Source: Sinimarinibacterium sp. NLF-5-8 (GTDB taxonomy: Bacteria > Pseudomonadota > Gammaproteobacteria > Nevskiales > Nevskiaceae). From it: a DNA stretch of 64,000 bases. The stretch covers positions 434,001-498,000 of the forward strand of contig NZ_CP048030.1 in assembly GCF_010092425.1 (NCBI RefSeq), in the 5' to 3' direction. Shown here piece after piece: positions 23,235 to 30,851 of this stretch (position 1 is the first letter of the stretch; every line of letters starts with the position of its first letter). Below the pieces are notes generated by a model. That model ran no database searches. It was given only the letters and a program-made list of their open reading frames with translations, and was not told the origin of the DNA. A program made the position numbers and the translations under genes.

Positions 23235-24314
23235 TTAGTACGCCGCGCTGAATAGTGTTGGCTCGAAAACCTGAGTGGTTGCAGACAGGAATTGCTGTGC
23301 CGAGTCCGCCATATCGTCGAGCGGGACGTGGCAACTGTAAGCGTTGGATAGCATCCTTGTCGCACCGAAATTTTCACCCATGATCTGCAATGCTTTTTGC
23401 GCAACGGGTAGTCGCCTTGTTCGGTAGCCGTATATGAGCGCTACGGTTCCGGGGTGAATCTGATAGAGCGCCCCCAGAGCATGAGCGGTGTCGGCGAGTG
23501 TTTTTGCTCCCAAGTTCTGACTGATATCCATGTCAGGGTAGTGAATGCCGGTGAGCACCTGTAGCGCATACTCGTCGGCCTGCGTCTCGATGTCCTCGTC
23601 GCATGAAGTATCCAGCTTGATGTCTACAACCGGATCGTCTCCGGGTTTGACATGCCCTGACATGATGTGCCCCAGCTCATGCGCAAGGTGGAAAGCGAGC
23701 CAGGCCGGACTATCTCGTCCCGAGCAGAGCACTATGACCGGACGGTCGTCTATGAAAGTGGCGAGTCCTGCGATGGCTTTTGATGGTTTGGGCAGCCGTG
23801 TGATATGCACAACTGCAATGCCATTTTTCCAGCAGTAGTCAATCAGTCCAGGCAAGTCCGGCCACGGACGGCTTGATTCGGAAAGAATGCTGTTGCGCAC
23901 TTCCTGCGCGGTGTGAGTACCCGTGAAGGCGAGCGTGTCGCGCATCAGGCCAGCGGTGATCCGCGCGGCGTGTAGTGCGGTCATGATGGCGCCGGTAACT
24001 TCCGAAAATTGGGTGTTTCGGTTGCGTTTGAGTTGGACATTTTGAATAGGAAGAGCGACATCGGCAGAAAAATCCGTGAAGTGCTCTATGCCCACGCCCA
24101 AAAACTTCGCCGCGCTCATTTGCGCGGTGAGTCGGTTGATACCATTTTCGAACAGCGAATCATCCCACCAGTCCGGCAGGATGGCGTCTTGCACGAACCT
24201 GTGACTCAACCCATGCGAGTTCAGTTGCGCATAAAACGGCTGCATCGTGGCGGGTATTTTTGACATGAACGCGGCACATTCCCCTTTGGCTCTGATCGCA
24301 ACATATTTTCGCAT
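23235..24314 (-). CDS. ImmA/IrrE-family metallopeptidase
   Basis: 359 residues. The zinc-binding motif HLAHELGHIMSGH lies near residue 210, with a downstream glutamate in EDIETQADEYALQVL, both diagnostic of ImmA/IrrE (DUF955) peptidases. These often cleave an HTH repressor encoded next door, as ImmA does for ImmR. The upstream XRE gene is the natural partner. An alternative start 16 codons in (24266) has a better-looking GGGGA site. Similar XRE plus DUF955 pairs act as toxin-antitoxin or anti-phage modules (for example RosmerTA). Confidence 0.82.
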   Translation of the reverse strand: MRKYVAIRAKGECAAFMSKIPATMQPFYAQLNSHGLSHRFVQDAILPDWWDDSLFENGINRLTAQMSAAKFLGVGIEHFTDFSADVALPIQNVQLKRNRNTQFSEVTGAIMTALHAARITAGLMRDTLAFTGTHTAQEVRNSILSESSRPWPDLPGLIDYCWKNGIAVVHITRLPKPSKAIAGLATFIDDRPVIVLCSGRDSPAWLAFHLAHELGHIMSGHVKPGDDPVVDIKLDTSCDEDIETQADEYALQVLTGIHYPDMDISQNLGAKTLADTAHALGALYQIHPGTVALIYGYRTRRLPVAQKALQIMGENFGATRMLSNAYSCHVPLDDMADSAQQFLSATTQVFEPTLFSAAY

Positions 24315-24350
24315 GTTGCGAGTGTTTAAGGAAGCTGGGCCTGAATGACC

Positions 24351-24587
24351 TCAAGCAGACCGCTTGCAAAATTTAATGTCCCGTAGTTCGACTGTGTTGG
24401 TGCGAAAGAAATACTCGGTACGCACACCACAAGCGCGCGCCAATGCCAGCAACTGCGCTGACGAAGGCGTCAGCAAGCCCTTTTCGAACTTCATGACAGC
24501 CGTGTGAGAGATGCCCAGCTTGGATGCTACGGCCTCCAAAGTTAAGCCTGCCGCCAGCCGAGCCTGGCGAATGCGCGTTGCGATCAT
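24351..24587 (-). CDS. XRE-family HTH regulator
   Basis: 78 residues. Classic XRE helix-turn-helix: RIRQARLAAGLTLEAVASKLGISHTAVMKFEKG. It is the first gene of the XRE-ImmA/IrrE-PIN operon and probably represses it. The promoter region contains a CTAGAG element 28 bp upstream in the same orientation, with TTATCAACA 21 bp further up, so the operon is wired to the element's own promoter class. Confidence 0.88.
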   Translation of the reverse strand: MIATRIRQARLAAGLTLEAVASKLGISHTAVMKFEKGLLTPSSAQLLALARACGVRTEYFFRTNTVELRDIKFCKRSA

Positions 24588-24615
24588 GACAGTCCACCTG
24601 TTGTTTGTATGAAAA

Positions 24616-24651
24616 CTCTAGATATCTGGGGCGAACATCACTTGTTGATAA
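24616..24651 (-). promoter_or_regulatory. Bipartite TTATCAACA-N21-CTAGAG promoter (minus strand)
   Basis: Minus strand: TTATCAACA at 24651-24643 and CTAGAG at 24621-24616, spaced by 21 bp. It drives the XRE-ImmA/IrrE-PIN operon. Confidence 0.62.
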
Positions 24652-24658
24652 CTTTTTT

Positions 24659-24685
24659 GGGGTGTGGGGCGCAGCCCCGCGCTAA
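24659..24685. repeat. GGGGTGTGGGGCGCAGC repeat
   Basis: The same 17-18 bases occur on the minus strand at 13801-13818, and a variant with AAAGCACCA at 36485-36512. All are intergenic. This copy continues CCCGCGCTAA, which is also partly kept in the 36485 copy. Confidence 0.55.
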
Positions 24686-24794
24686 ACGCTTTTAAGATTT
24701 GCTTTTCGCTAATCGCCTTTGCTTTGGCCTGGCTTTCAGGCTTGCGGATGCCAAGTGCACCGTAGCTTAAGGCCAGTATTTTGCCAGTCTCAAG

Positions 24795-24800
24795 CTAGAG
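24795..24800 (+). promoter_or_regulatory. CTAGAG element immediately before traU
   Basis: CTAGAG six bases before the traU ATG, so a transcript from it would be leaderless. No TTATCCACA at 20-21 bp. Confidence 0.5.
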
Positions 24801-24806
24801 CTTGGC

Positions 24807-25871
24807 ATGAACACGCCAAGCCCCAACCGGCCCTCGCTGCCGCGCACGCTGATCCATGCCCTGATGGCTGTTGCCGTCCTGCTGTCCAGTACGCTGACCC
24901 ACGCGCAGATTCCCATCCCGCCAACCAAGGGGGAGGGCAATGTATTTATTCCGGTGATGGTCAACTGGCTGAACATGCTGCCGATCAAGTTCGGGCCTGC
25001 ACCCTTGCTGCCGGGGCCGGGAGAGCCGCCAACAATGTCCGCGCAGGTCACGCCTTGCCTATGTCCATCGCGGCTGGTCGGTGCGCCCGTGCCGGGCATT
25101 CCGTTGACTTATTGGGAGCCGTCCTATGTGGCGGAGATGACTCGCAAGCCGGGCAACCTGGTGACGCTGGGCGGGGTTCCTTCACCCTTGTCGGCGATGA
25201 CGATGTTGCACGGCGCATCCTCGACGGACACCAGCACAGGCGGTGGCGGTGGCGGAAAACGGATGCAGGCGCACTGGTACATCTATCCGGTATTTGCCGT
25301 GATGGGGCTGATGCTGGATGCTGCATGTTCGGCGATGGGGCACAACGGCATTGACCTGGCGGCGGTAACAGAGGTCGATCCGTTATGGCAGGACGACGAA
25401 TGGGCCATTGCATTTGCCCCTGAATCTATACTTTTTTCGCTGCCGGTGACACAGTTGGCGTGCATGGCTGATACGGTCGCCAGTGCCGTCGCCTACCCAT
25501 TGGACCCGTTGTTCTGGTGCGTGGGGGGCTGGGGGTCTACCTATCCGTTGTCTGGCAACGCAAACTCGGTCAACGGGGATGCGCAGGGCAATGCTTTGAC
25601 CCTTGCCAAGTTTGTGGCGCGGCAGACGCGCATTGGCATCCTGCCGCAAACGGTCGGCCCGACTGCCATGTGCTCGCCCCATCCGAATCCGATCTGGGTC
25701 AAATCCCAATGGCGGGTGGAACCCGTATTCCCGCTGCCGACCTTCAACGCGCCCATTTATTTCGGGCAGACCGAGATGCGTTGGGCGGCAGTACCTCCTG
25801 CCAACTTTCCGGGGGCGTCTGACAGCGCCTATCTGCTGTGGCGGGGGCGGCAATGCTGTGTCCGGCCCTAA
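24807..25871 (+). CDS. traU: TraU, F-type pilus assembly / DNA transfer protein
   Basis: 354 residues with a signal peptide (cleavage near LTHAQ). TraU features: VNWLNMLPIKFGPAPL, CLCPSRLVGAPVPGIPLTYWEPSYVAEMTRKPGNLVTLGG, and multiple cysteines. TraU is a periplasmic, disulfide-bonded protein needed for pilus assembly and DNA transfer in F. It is separated from traW by 24 kb, whereas the two are adjacent in F. A strong terminator follows, so it is transcribed alone. There is no ribosome-binding site, in line with a leaderless mRNA. Confidence 0.88.
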   Translation: MNTPSPNRPSLPRTLIHALMAVAVLLSSTLTHAQIPIPPTKGEGNVFIPVMVNWLNMLPIKFGPAPLLPGPGEPPTMSAQVTPCLCPSRLVGAPVPGIPLTYWEPSYVAEMTRKPGNLVTLGGVPSPLSAMTMLHGASSTDTSTGGGGGGKRMQAHWYIYPVFAVMGLMLDAACSAMGHNGIDLAAVTEVDPLWQDDEWAIAFAPESILFSLPVTQLACMADTVASAVAYPLDPLFWCVGGWGSTYPLSGNANSVNGDAQGNALTLAKFVARQTRIGILPQTVGPTAMCSPHPNPIWVKSQWRVEPVFPLPTFNAPIYFGQTEMRWAAVPPANFPGASDSAYLLWRGRQCCVRP

Positions 25872-25886
25872 TCTCGTCTCTTGCCA

Positions 25887-25922
25887 GCACCTGAAACCCA
25901 GCCTCCACGCTGGGTTTTTTGT
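25887..25922 (+). terminator. Rho-independent terminator after traU
   Basis: Stem AACCCAGC / GCTGGGTT with loop CTCCAC, followed by TTTTTGTTG. Confidence 0.85.
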
Positions 25923-25959
25923 TGCTCAATGTCCAATTCGCAAAACCTTCCAGCCAAGA

Positions 25960-25965
25960 CTAGAG
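25960..25965 (+). promoter_or_regulatory. CTAGAG element upstream of the gene at 26029
   Basis: CTAGAG 63 bp before the ATG. A CAAAAC block lies about 19 bp upstream of CTAGAG. Confidence 0.5.
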
Positions 25966-26028
25966 AAGAAAACGCCGCCGAATCCGGCTGCGGTTTTGGT
26001 CAAGACAATTTTGAAGGATTTTGCATTC

Positions 26029-26535
26029 ATGCCAATCAGTGCGGCCATTGCGCCTTGCGAGTTTTCACTTGCGCCCCCGCCCGTCACAACCGTCAGGAAA
26101 CGCGCCCCTGTGCCCGTCAAAGCAGCGATCAGACCCGCAACCAGCGACAAGCTGCAAGGCATTTTTGTCAACATCCGGTTTCCGACCCGGTTGACCGAAA
26201 ACCGGGACACGATCGCCGTTGACCCGCTGCCTGGCACCCCCTTGCGGGTAGACCTGCATCCGGCCACATCGGCAGCCTGCCATACCGCCCAGCGTCCTGC
26301 GGGCATCCAGTCCGATGTGCGCCTGGATGCTTGTCGCATTGCGTTGCCCTGCGCGACCTATGCGGTCAGAAGCGCAACAGACCAGGGCATTGTCGTCGAG
26401 CGTATTGGCATCGGTGCCGACCGCATCCAGCAGATGAGTGTCCAGCGATTCAAACAATGGCTGGGAGAGGCGCGTGGGCGCATCGTCTGGGTCAAAAAAT
26501 CGGTGGCTTACATTGCTTTTCGGGGGCATTGGTGA
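26029..26535 (+). CDS. Hypothetical protein upstream of the sigma-like gene
   Basis: 168 residues, not recognised. No signal peptide. The first 40 residues are alanine/proline-rich, followed by GIFVNIRFPTRLTENRDTIAV and a C-terminal half with QQMSVQRFKQWLGEARGRIVWV. The ATG at 26029 follows GAAGGA; the frame is open far upstream, but that part overlaps traU and the terminator. It is the first gene after a CTAGAG site and precedes the sigma-like gene by 41 bp, so the two may share a transcript. A role as anti-sigma or regulator would fit position only. Confidence 0.55.
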   Translation: MPISAAIAPCEFSLAPPPVTTVRKRAPVPVKAAIRPATSDKLQGIFVNIRFPTRLTENRDTIAVDPLPGTPLRVDLHPATSAACHTAQRPAGIQSDVRLDACRIALPCATYAVRSATDQGIVVERIGIGADRIQQMSVQRFKQWLGEARGRIVWVKKSVAYIAFRGHW

Positions 26536-26576
26536 GTACGGATAGCCATGATCAGCCGTGCGGTCGCGGTCACAGG

Positions 26577-27236
26577 ATGACCCGGCTGCCAACGCATTCA
26601 TTGTGGACGCTTTCCACGCCGGAACAACGATTGATTGCTGCGCGCTGGGCGGTTGCAGATGTCCGTTTACCTGGACACCTGGTCGATGAAGGCATCCAGG
26701 AAATCATGTTTGCCTTCACACGTCACCGGGCGTCGCCGCAGACCAGCGAACGCGATCTGGGACGACTGATGCGAACCACAGCCAAGCGCTGGGCCATCGA
26801 CATCAAGCGCAAGCTGGCCTACCCGGTGCGCCTGAACCCGGATGACTTCTGGAACCCGGATGCACGCGGAGCAGCCGAGGAAGCCGACATTGATTTTGAT
26901 CCGGCCATATTGCAACAAAGTGAGGCCGATGACGGCGCCGAGCAGGTGCAGGATGGCTTTGAGCACTGCATCGACCCGCAATCCGAGCAGGCGGACTATC
27001 GCCAGCTTCCGGCCTCAGCGGTTTACGCCATTGAGCAGGTGTGGGATCAACTCAAGCCTGCGCAACAGGATTTTTTCAGTCACATGCTGGCAGGGCATTC
27101 GGTTCATCGTGCCGGTGAGCTGGAAAAGGTGTCGCTGGTCACGGCTCGGGCCTACCACAAGATCATTGCCGCCAAGCTCGAAGAAGCACTGGCCTGTTTG
27201 AGTTATCCACAAGGCAATCCGCCGCTGAAAACCTAG
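26577..27236 (+). CDS. Candidate sigma-70-family (ECF-like) RNA polymerase sigma factor
   Basis: 219 residues. The N-terminal part (LVDEGIQEIMFAFTRHRAS ... RDLGRLMRTTAKRWAIDIKRKL) resembles sigma region 2. After an acidic linker the C-terminal part (VYAIEQVWDQLKPAQQDFFSHMLAGHSV ... VTARAYHKIIAAKLEEAL) resembles region 4 with its helix-turn-helix. The size is right for an ECF-type sigma. The match is by pattern only and the sequence is divergent; a generic HTH protein is the alternative. Its last codons contain a TTATCCACA-N21-CTAGAG promoter for the next gene. It could be the factor that reads this promoter class. Confidence 0.45.
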   Translation: MTRLPTHSLWTLSTPEQRLIAARWAVADVRLPGHLVDEGIQEIMFAFTRHRASPQTSERDLGRLMRTTAKRWAIDIKRKLAYPVRLNPDDFWNPDARGAAEEADIDFDPAILQQSEADDGAEQVQDGFEHCIDPQSEQADYRQLPASAVYAIEQVWDQLKPAQQDFFSHMLAGHSVHRAGELEKVSLVTARAYHKIIAAKLEEALACLSYPQGNPPLKT

Positions 27237-27239
27237 AGA
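27204..27239 (+). promoter_or_regulatory. Bipartite TTATCCACA-N21-CTAGAG promoter inside the sigma-like gene's end
   Basis: TTATCCACA at 27204-27212 and CTAGAG at 27234-27239, spaced by 21 bp. The TAG stop of the sigma-like gene is part of CTAGAG. It lies 28 bp before the GTG at 27268. Confidence 0.6.
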
Positions 27240-27267
27240 ACACAGGTTCGTCAACAGGAGGTTGTTT

Positions 27268-27672
27268 GTGGAGAAGAAGAAGCCCGCCCGCAAGGTGTTG
27301 TCGGGTTCTGCTTTATCACCGATCGAGGGGGATATGCCCTTCGTCGAAGGGGTTCCTGTGGTGCTGGCCGCGCCAGCACCAGCGGTGCCTGCCATGACCA
27401 AGGTTGCCAGTACCGAATATGCCCTGCTTGCGACCCAGGCCATCGCCAAAGCCATGCGTGAGATTTATGAAATGGATGGCGTTTTGATCCTGCCGGGGCA
27501 TGGCGGGGAGTGGCTGGACGTGATTCGGGTTGCCATTCACACCGCGCTGCTCGATGGCTACAAGTGCCTGCAATCAGGGGTGCCGGTTGCGATTCGCGCC
27601 GATGCGCCGATTGCGGAGTTGTGCCTGACCCCCGAACAGCAACCGGAACAAGTGGTGGCGCTGTTCGAATAA
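27268..27672 (+). CDS. Hypothetical protein
   Basis: 134 residues, not recognised. GTG start six bases after a perfect AGGAGG; an in-frame TTG two codons earlier abuts that site and is unlikely. The N-terminus is basic, the middle is valine/alanine/proline-rich, and the C-terminal half (TEYALLATQAIAKAMREIYEMDGV) is helical. No signal peptide. It has its own bipartite promoter and is followed directly by the first IscB element. Confidence 0.55.
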   Translation: MEKKKPARKVLSGSALSPIEGDMPFVEGVPVVLAAPAPAVPAMTKVASTEYALLATQAIAKAMREIYEMDGVLILPGHGGEWLDVIRVAIHTALLDGYKCLQSGVPVAIRADAPIAELCLTPEQQPEQVVALFE

Positions 27673-27723
27673 GGCGTGTCCTACCTGTTCGTTTCTCTTT
27701 TTTTAGTCAATCAGAGGTTTATG

Positions 27724-28014
27724 TCAACCACCCCACCCTGAAGGATGGAGCTTGTTGGGAAACCAATAAGCCAGGTTGACCAGGGTAAGTCAGTGCTTTT
27801 TGGCTGACTACGTTCACAACAGGTCGTTAAGACTCACCGCCGAATGCTTCCTGAGTTCGGCGCTCTGAAAGGCCCTAATCATGCTGACGAAAGGCAAAGC
27901 GTCGAAGGTTGGAGCCGCCACCACCGAAAGGTTGTGGGAGCCGGTTGTAAACATTCCCGAAGGGAGATGCGTCGAAAGACGCGCGTAACTGGCCCCGTAA
28001 GGGGATTTTTGGAG
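27724..28014 (+). ncRNA. Putative omega RNA of IscB element 1
   Basis: Region between the element's left end and iscB. Compared with element 2, hairpins are kept with compensatory changes: GCGTC-GAAA-GACGC here against GCCC-GCAA-GGGC there, then CCCCGTAAGGGG against CCCGTAAGGG. The block GAATGCTTCCT(G/C)AGTTCG is conserved. By analogy with other IscB systems the guide would come from DNA just left of 27724. Confidence 0.75.
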
Positions 28015-29376
28015 ATGTCAGTGGTATTTGTACTCGACAAGCGTAAGCGTCCCCTGATGCCGTGCACGGAAAAACGTGCACGGCTGATATTGGAGCGTGG
28101 GCGCGCAGTCGTGCATAAGGTATATCCATTCACGATTCGGTTGCGAGATCGAATCGGTGGCGGTATGCAGCCGGTGTTGGCGAAGATCAATCCGGGCAGC
28201 AAAACGACAGGCGTGGCGTTGGTGCGTGAAGCGCAAACTCAAACTGAACGCGGTGTTGAGCAAACACACCATGTTTTGGTCAAGGCTGAGCTGAGCCATC
28301 GCGGTCGGCAGATCAGTGAGAAGCTGACAGCCCGTGCAGGTTATCGGCGTCGTCGGCGCAACGCTAATCTGCGTCATCGGCAAGCGCGGTTTGATAACCG
28401 CACCAAACCCAAAGGCTGGCTCGCGCCGAGTTTGCAACATCGGGTGAACACCACAATGGCTTGGGTTGCTCGATTTCAAAAGCTCGCGCCCGTTTCCGGT
28501 GTTGTGACCATGCTGCATCGCTTCGATACACAGGCGTTGCAGAACCCTGAAATTGATGGCGTCGAATATCAACAGGGTACGCTGTACGGTTACGAAGTCC
28601 GTGAGTATCTGCTTGAAAAATGGCAGCGGCGATGTGCGTATTGCAGCGCCCAAAATGTGCCATTGCAGATCGACCACATTCACCCGAAATCCAAAAGCGG
28701 CTCAAACCGCATCAGTAACCTGACGCTGGCTTGTTCGGCCTGTAATCAAGCCAAGGGTGCCATGCCGGTCGCTGAGTTCTTGGCGAAAAAACCGGAACGG
28801 CTGAAACGGATTCAGGCACAAGCCAAAGCTCCGCTCAAAGATGCCGGTGCCGTCAACGCCACTCGCTGGGCGCTGTTCAATGCGCTTAAAGCCACCGGCC
28901 TGCCGGTGAGCGTGACCACAGGCGGTCGTACCAAATACAACCGAACTCGCACTGGCGCTCCAAAAACGCACGCGCTGGATGCTGCGTGCTCTGGTGCTGT
29001 CAGTCACATCAAACGCTGGCAAGCGCCAACGCTCGCCATTAAGTGCACGGGGCGCGGGAGTTATCAACGCACGCGAGTTAATGCAAGCGGTTTCCCGCGT
29101 GGCTATCTGATGCGCCAAAAATCCGTTAAAGGCTTCCAGACCGGCGACATCGTGCGTGCCGATGTGCCGACCGGGAAAAAGGTGGGTGTCTATAAAGGCC
29201 GGGTTGCTGTGCGCAAATCAGGCTCTTTCAATATCCAGATACCGTCTGGTGGAGCAGTGCAGGGCGTTTCACACCGGCACTGCACTTTAATCCAACGATC
29301 AGACGGATACGGCTATTCCATTCAACCAACATTGATAGCGCAGCCTCAAAAGGAGGAAGCGAGATTGGCTGCCTGA
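28015..29376 (+). CDS. iscB: IscB RNA-guided nuclease, RuvC residues altered, HNH intact
   Basis: 453 residues. The N-terminal VVFVLDKRKRPLMPCTEKRARL is the IscB (RRXRR/PLMP) domain. The RuvC-I block reads KINPGSKTTG with Asn at residue 59 where IscB has the catalytic Asp. RuvC-II reads VTMLHRFDTQ with Met 166 where the catalytic Glu is expected (QELVRFDTQ). The HNH domain is complete (CAYC, LQIDHIHPKS, SNLTLACSACN), and RuvC-III HALDA is kept. If the alignment holds, the protein should cut only the guide-paired strand through HNH, a natural nickase, or act by binding. The start matches the second copy's position relative to the family. Confidence 0.9.
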   Translation: MSVVFVLDKRKRPLMPCTEKRARLILERGRAVVHKVYPFTIRLRDRIGGGMQPVLAKINPGSKTTGVALVREAQTQTERGVEQTHHVLVKAELSHRGRQISEKLTARAGYRRRRRNANLRHRQARFDNRTKPKGWLAPSLQHRVNTTMAWVARFQKLAPVSGVVTMLHRFDTQALQNPEIDGVEYQQGTLYGYEVREYLLEKWQRRCAYCSAQNVPLQIDHIHPKSKSGSNRISNLTLACSACNQAKGAMPVAEFLAKKPERLKRIQAQAKAPLKDAGAVNATRWALFNALKATGLPVSVTTGGRTKYNRTRTGAPKTHALDAACSGAVSHIKRWQAPTLAIKCTGRGSYQRTRVNASGFPRGYLMRQKSVKGFQTGDIVRADVPTGKKVGVYKGRVAVRKSGSFNIQIPSGGAVQGVSHRHCTLIQRSDGYGYSIQPTLIAQPQKEEARLAA

Positions 29377-29430
29377 CGGCAGACGCTATCCCTCCCTGCC
29401 GTGAACGACAGGGTTTCTCGCGTGACACTG

Positions 29431-30129
29431 ATGTCAGTTCAGAAATTCGTTCCCGCAGTGATTGCGGCCTTGATGTGTGTCACGGCTCATGCGCAGACCA
29501 GCGGCGCATCGGTCAGCCCGAAGATGGGCGAGTTTTTATACAAGGGCCAGGAGTCCTTGTTGCTGGGATATAAGACGCTGGACAAGCAGGTTCAGCAACT
29601 CAAGCTGGCGCAGCAATCCACGGCGCGGGCGCTGTCGGAGATTCAACAGGCACAGCAACAGATCGTCCGCGATCAGGCGGAGCTGCGCACGGCAATCAGT
29701 GTCGTCGGGCAATCCACGGGGGATCAGGCGTCGGGAGCGGATGTCAAGGCGATGCTGTTGTCGCTGGACACATTGCACGAGGTCATCGGCACCTTGAGCC
29801 AGCGTGTGGATAGTGTCGCTGCGGCGGCTGCCCTGCCAGCGGCAGTGCCGTCCGCGACGCCGGTGCCAGAGGCGCAAGAAGCGCCCGGTTTGTTGCCGCT
29901 GGCAAATGCGTTTCTGGCGTCCGCAAAAACGCTGGACACTCCAACGCTGGATTGCGCCAAGCTGGCACACAACCACGACGACGATTGGGCGGCAGCCGTG
30001 GCCGCCGCTGGGGGCGGTCAGCGTTTCGTGATGCTGGACGCTGCGGGCAAGAACGTCTACAGCGCGGATGGCGACGGCAACATCACGGCGCGTTCGATGA
30101 AGCAGGTTTCAGCCAGCGCTGGTTGCTGA
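29431..30129 (+). CDS. Secreted coiled-coil protein of the pilus region
   Basis: 232 residues, not recognised. Signal peptide ending VTAHA. Then a coiled-coil-prone stretch rich in Gln/Leu (LGYKTLDKQVQQLKLAQQSTARAL onwards, about residues 50-140), an alanine/proline linker, and a C-terminal domain with RFVMLDAAGKNVYSADGDGNI and a terminal cysteine. The ATG at 29431 is just outside the right end of IscB element 1, so its native promoter may have been displaced. It is followed by a terminator-like hairpin. Confidence 0.6.
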   Translation: MSVQKFVPAVIAALMCVTAHAQTSGASVSPKMGEFLYKGQESLLLGYKTLDKQVQQLKLAQQSTARALSEIQQAQQQIVRDQAELRTAISVVGQSTGDQASGADVKAMLLSLDTLHEVIGTLSQRVDSVAAAAALPAAVPSATPVPEAQEAPGLLPLANAFLASAKTLDTPTLDCAKLAHNHDDDWAAAVAAAGGGQRFVMLDAAGKNVYSADGDGNITARSMKQVSASAGC

Positions 30130-30140
30130 ACACGAAAGTG

Positions 30141-30181
30141 GGTCTGTTGCGTGCGAGATACCGTACCGACAGACCTTTTTT
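30141..30181 (+). terminator. Terminator-like hairpin
   Basis: Stem GGTCTGT / ACAGACC enclosing a 21-base loop, followed by TTTTTTG. The long loop makes it weaker than the others. Confidence 0.55.
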
Positions 30182-30217
30182 GTGTCCGAACCTCTCACTT
30201 ACTTTCAAGACAATTTG

Positions 30218-30847
30218 ATGAACTTCTCATTCAAACCCATTGCCTGCGGCTTGCTTGCCGTGCTGTCCAGCGCTTGCGCAACGCACAACGCCCCTGCGGG
30301 CAGCGTCACCCTGACGCCTGAGCAGGTGCGCGGACTGATGGGTGCAGGGCAGGTATATGTCCAGGACGGCTATCAGGTGTCGGGTGTTCGCGTGGCACCG
30401 TCACAGAACTGGTATTTCGGTCAGTCCGAGGGCTTTGTTCAACCGCAACTGAATCTGTCTGCACCCACGTTACAGGGCTTTGCGCCTGTCGCTGACGCGA
30501 CCCCTGCGCCTGCGGCTGCGGTGACTCTCAAAGCAGATTTGGTGCTGCGTTCACTGGCAAGCATCGAGCCTGCGCGTGTCGTGCCGCCCCAATCCCGGCA
30601 GGTGTCCTCGACGTTGCAGCCCGATGCGGTCGCCATGATGGTTGCACAAACGCTGCGCAGCATCAGCGGACGACCGGATGCGCCGCTGATGGTGCTGGCT
30701 GACGCGCCGGACATCGCGCAAGCACAGGCGTTGCAAGCCGATCTGATGCACTTCCTGCGCAGCCAGGCCGTGGGGCTGGTCAATGTTTCGGCGGGCAGCC
30801 TGGGTGTGGCAGAGCAGCCCGTTCTGATGCTGCAAGTCATGGAGTAA
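30218..30847 (+). CDS. Hypothetical lipoprotein (pilus region)
   Basis: 209 residues with a lipoprotein-type signal peptide (lipobox SSAC). After an N-terminal VTLTPEQVRGLMGAGQVYVQDGY segment there is a proline/alanine-rich linker, then a C-terminal half rich in alternating helices and strands. Not recognised. The position, before the pilL/pilN genes, suggests an envelope role in the type IVb pilus. Confidence 0.6.
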   Translation: MNFSFKPIACGLLAVLSSACATHNAPAGSVTLTPEQVRGLMGAGQVYVQDGYQVSGVRVAPSQNWYFGQSEGFVQPQLNLSAPTLQGFAPVADATPAPAAAVTLKADLVLRSLASIEPARVVPPQSRQVSSTLQPDAVAMMVAQTLRSISGRPDAPLMVLADAPDIAQAQALQADLMHFLRSQAVGLVNVSAGSLGVAEQPVLMLQVME

Positions 30848-30851
30848 GGGC

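Larger units (their letters stand above)
27724..29422 (+). mobile_element. IscB element 1 (omega RNA + iscB)
   Basis: About 1.7 kb. The left boundary is taken as TCAACCACCCC, and the right boundary as TCTCGCG after a GCCTGACGGCAGACGCTATC block. Both ends are shared with the second element at 52229-53922, and the flanks diverge immediately outside. No transposase is present. It sits between two genes and does not break either. Boundaries come from comparing the two copies, so a shift of a few bases is possible. Confidence 0.8.

Noticed and set aside
25603-26028. N-terminal extension of the gene at 26029 (310-residue form)
   Set aside because: It overlaps traU and a terminator in another frame; the ATG at 26029 has a good ribosome-binding site and a CTAGAG element upstream.
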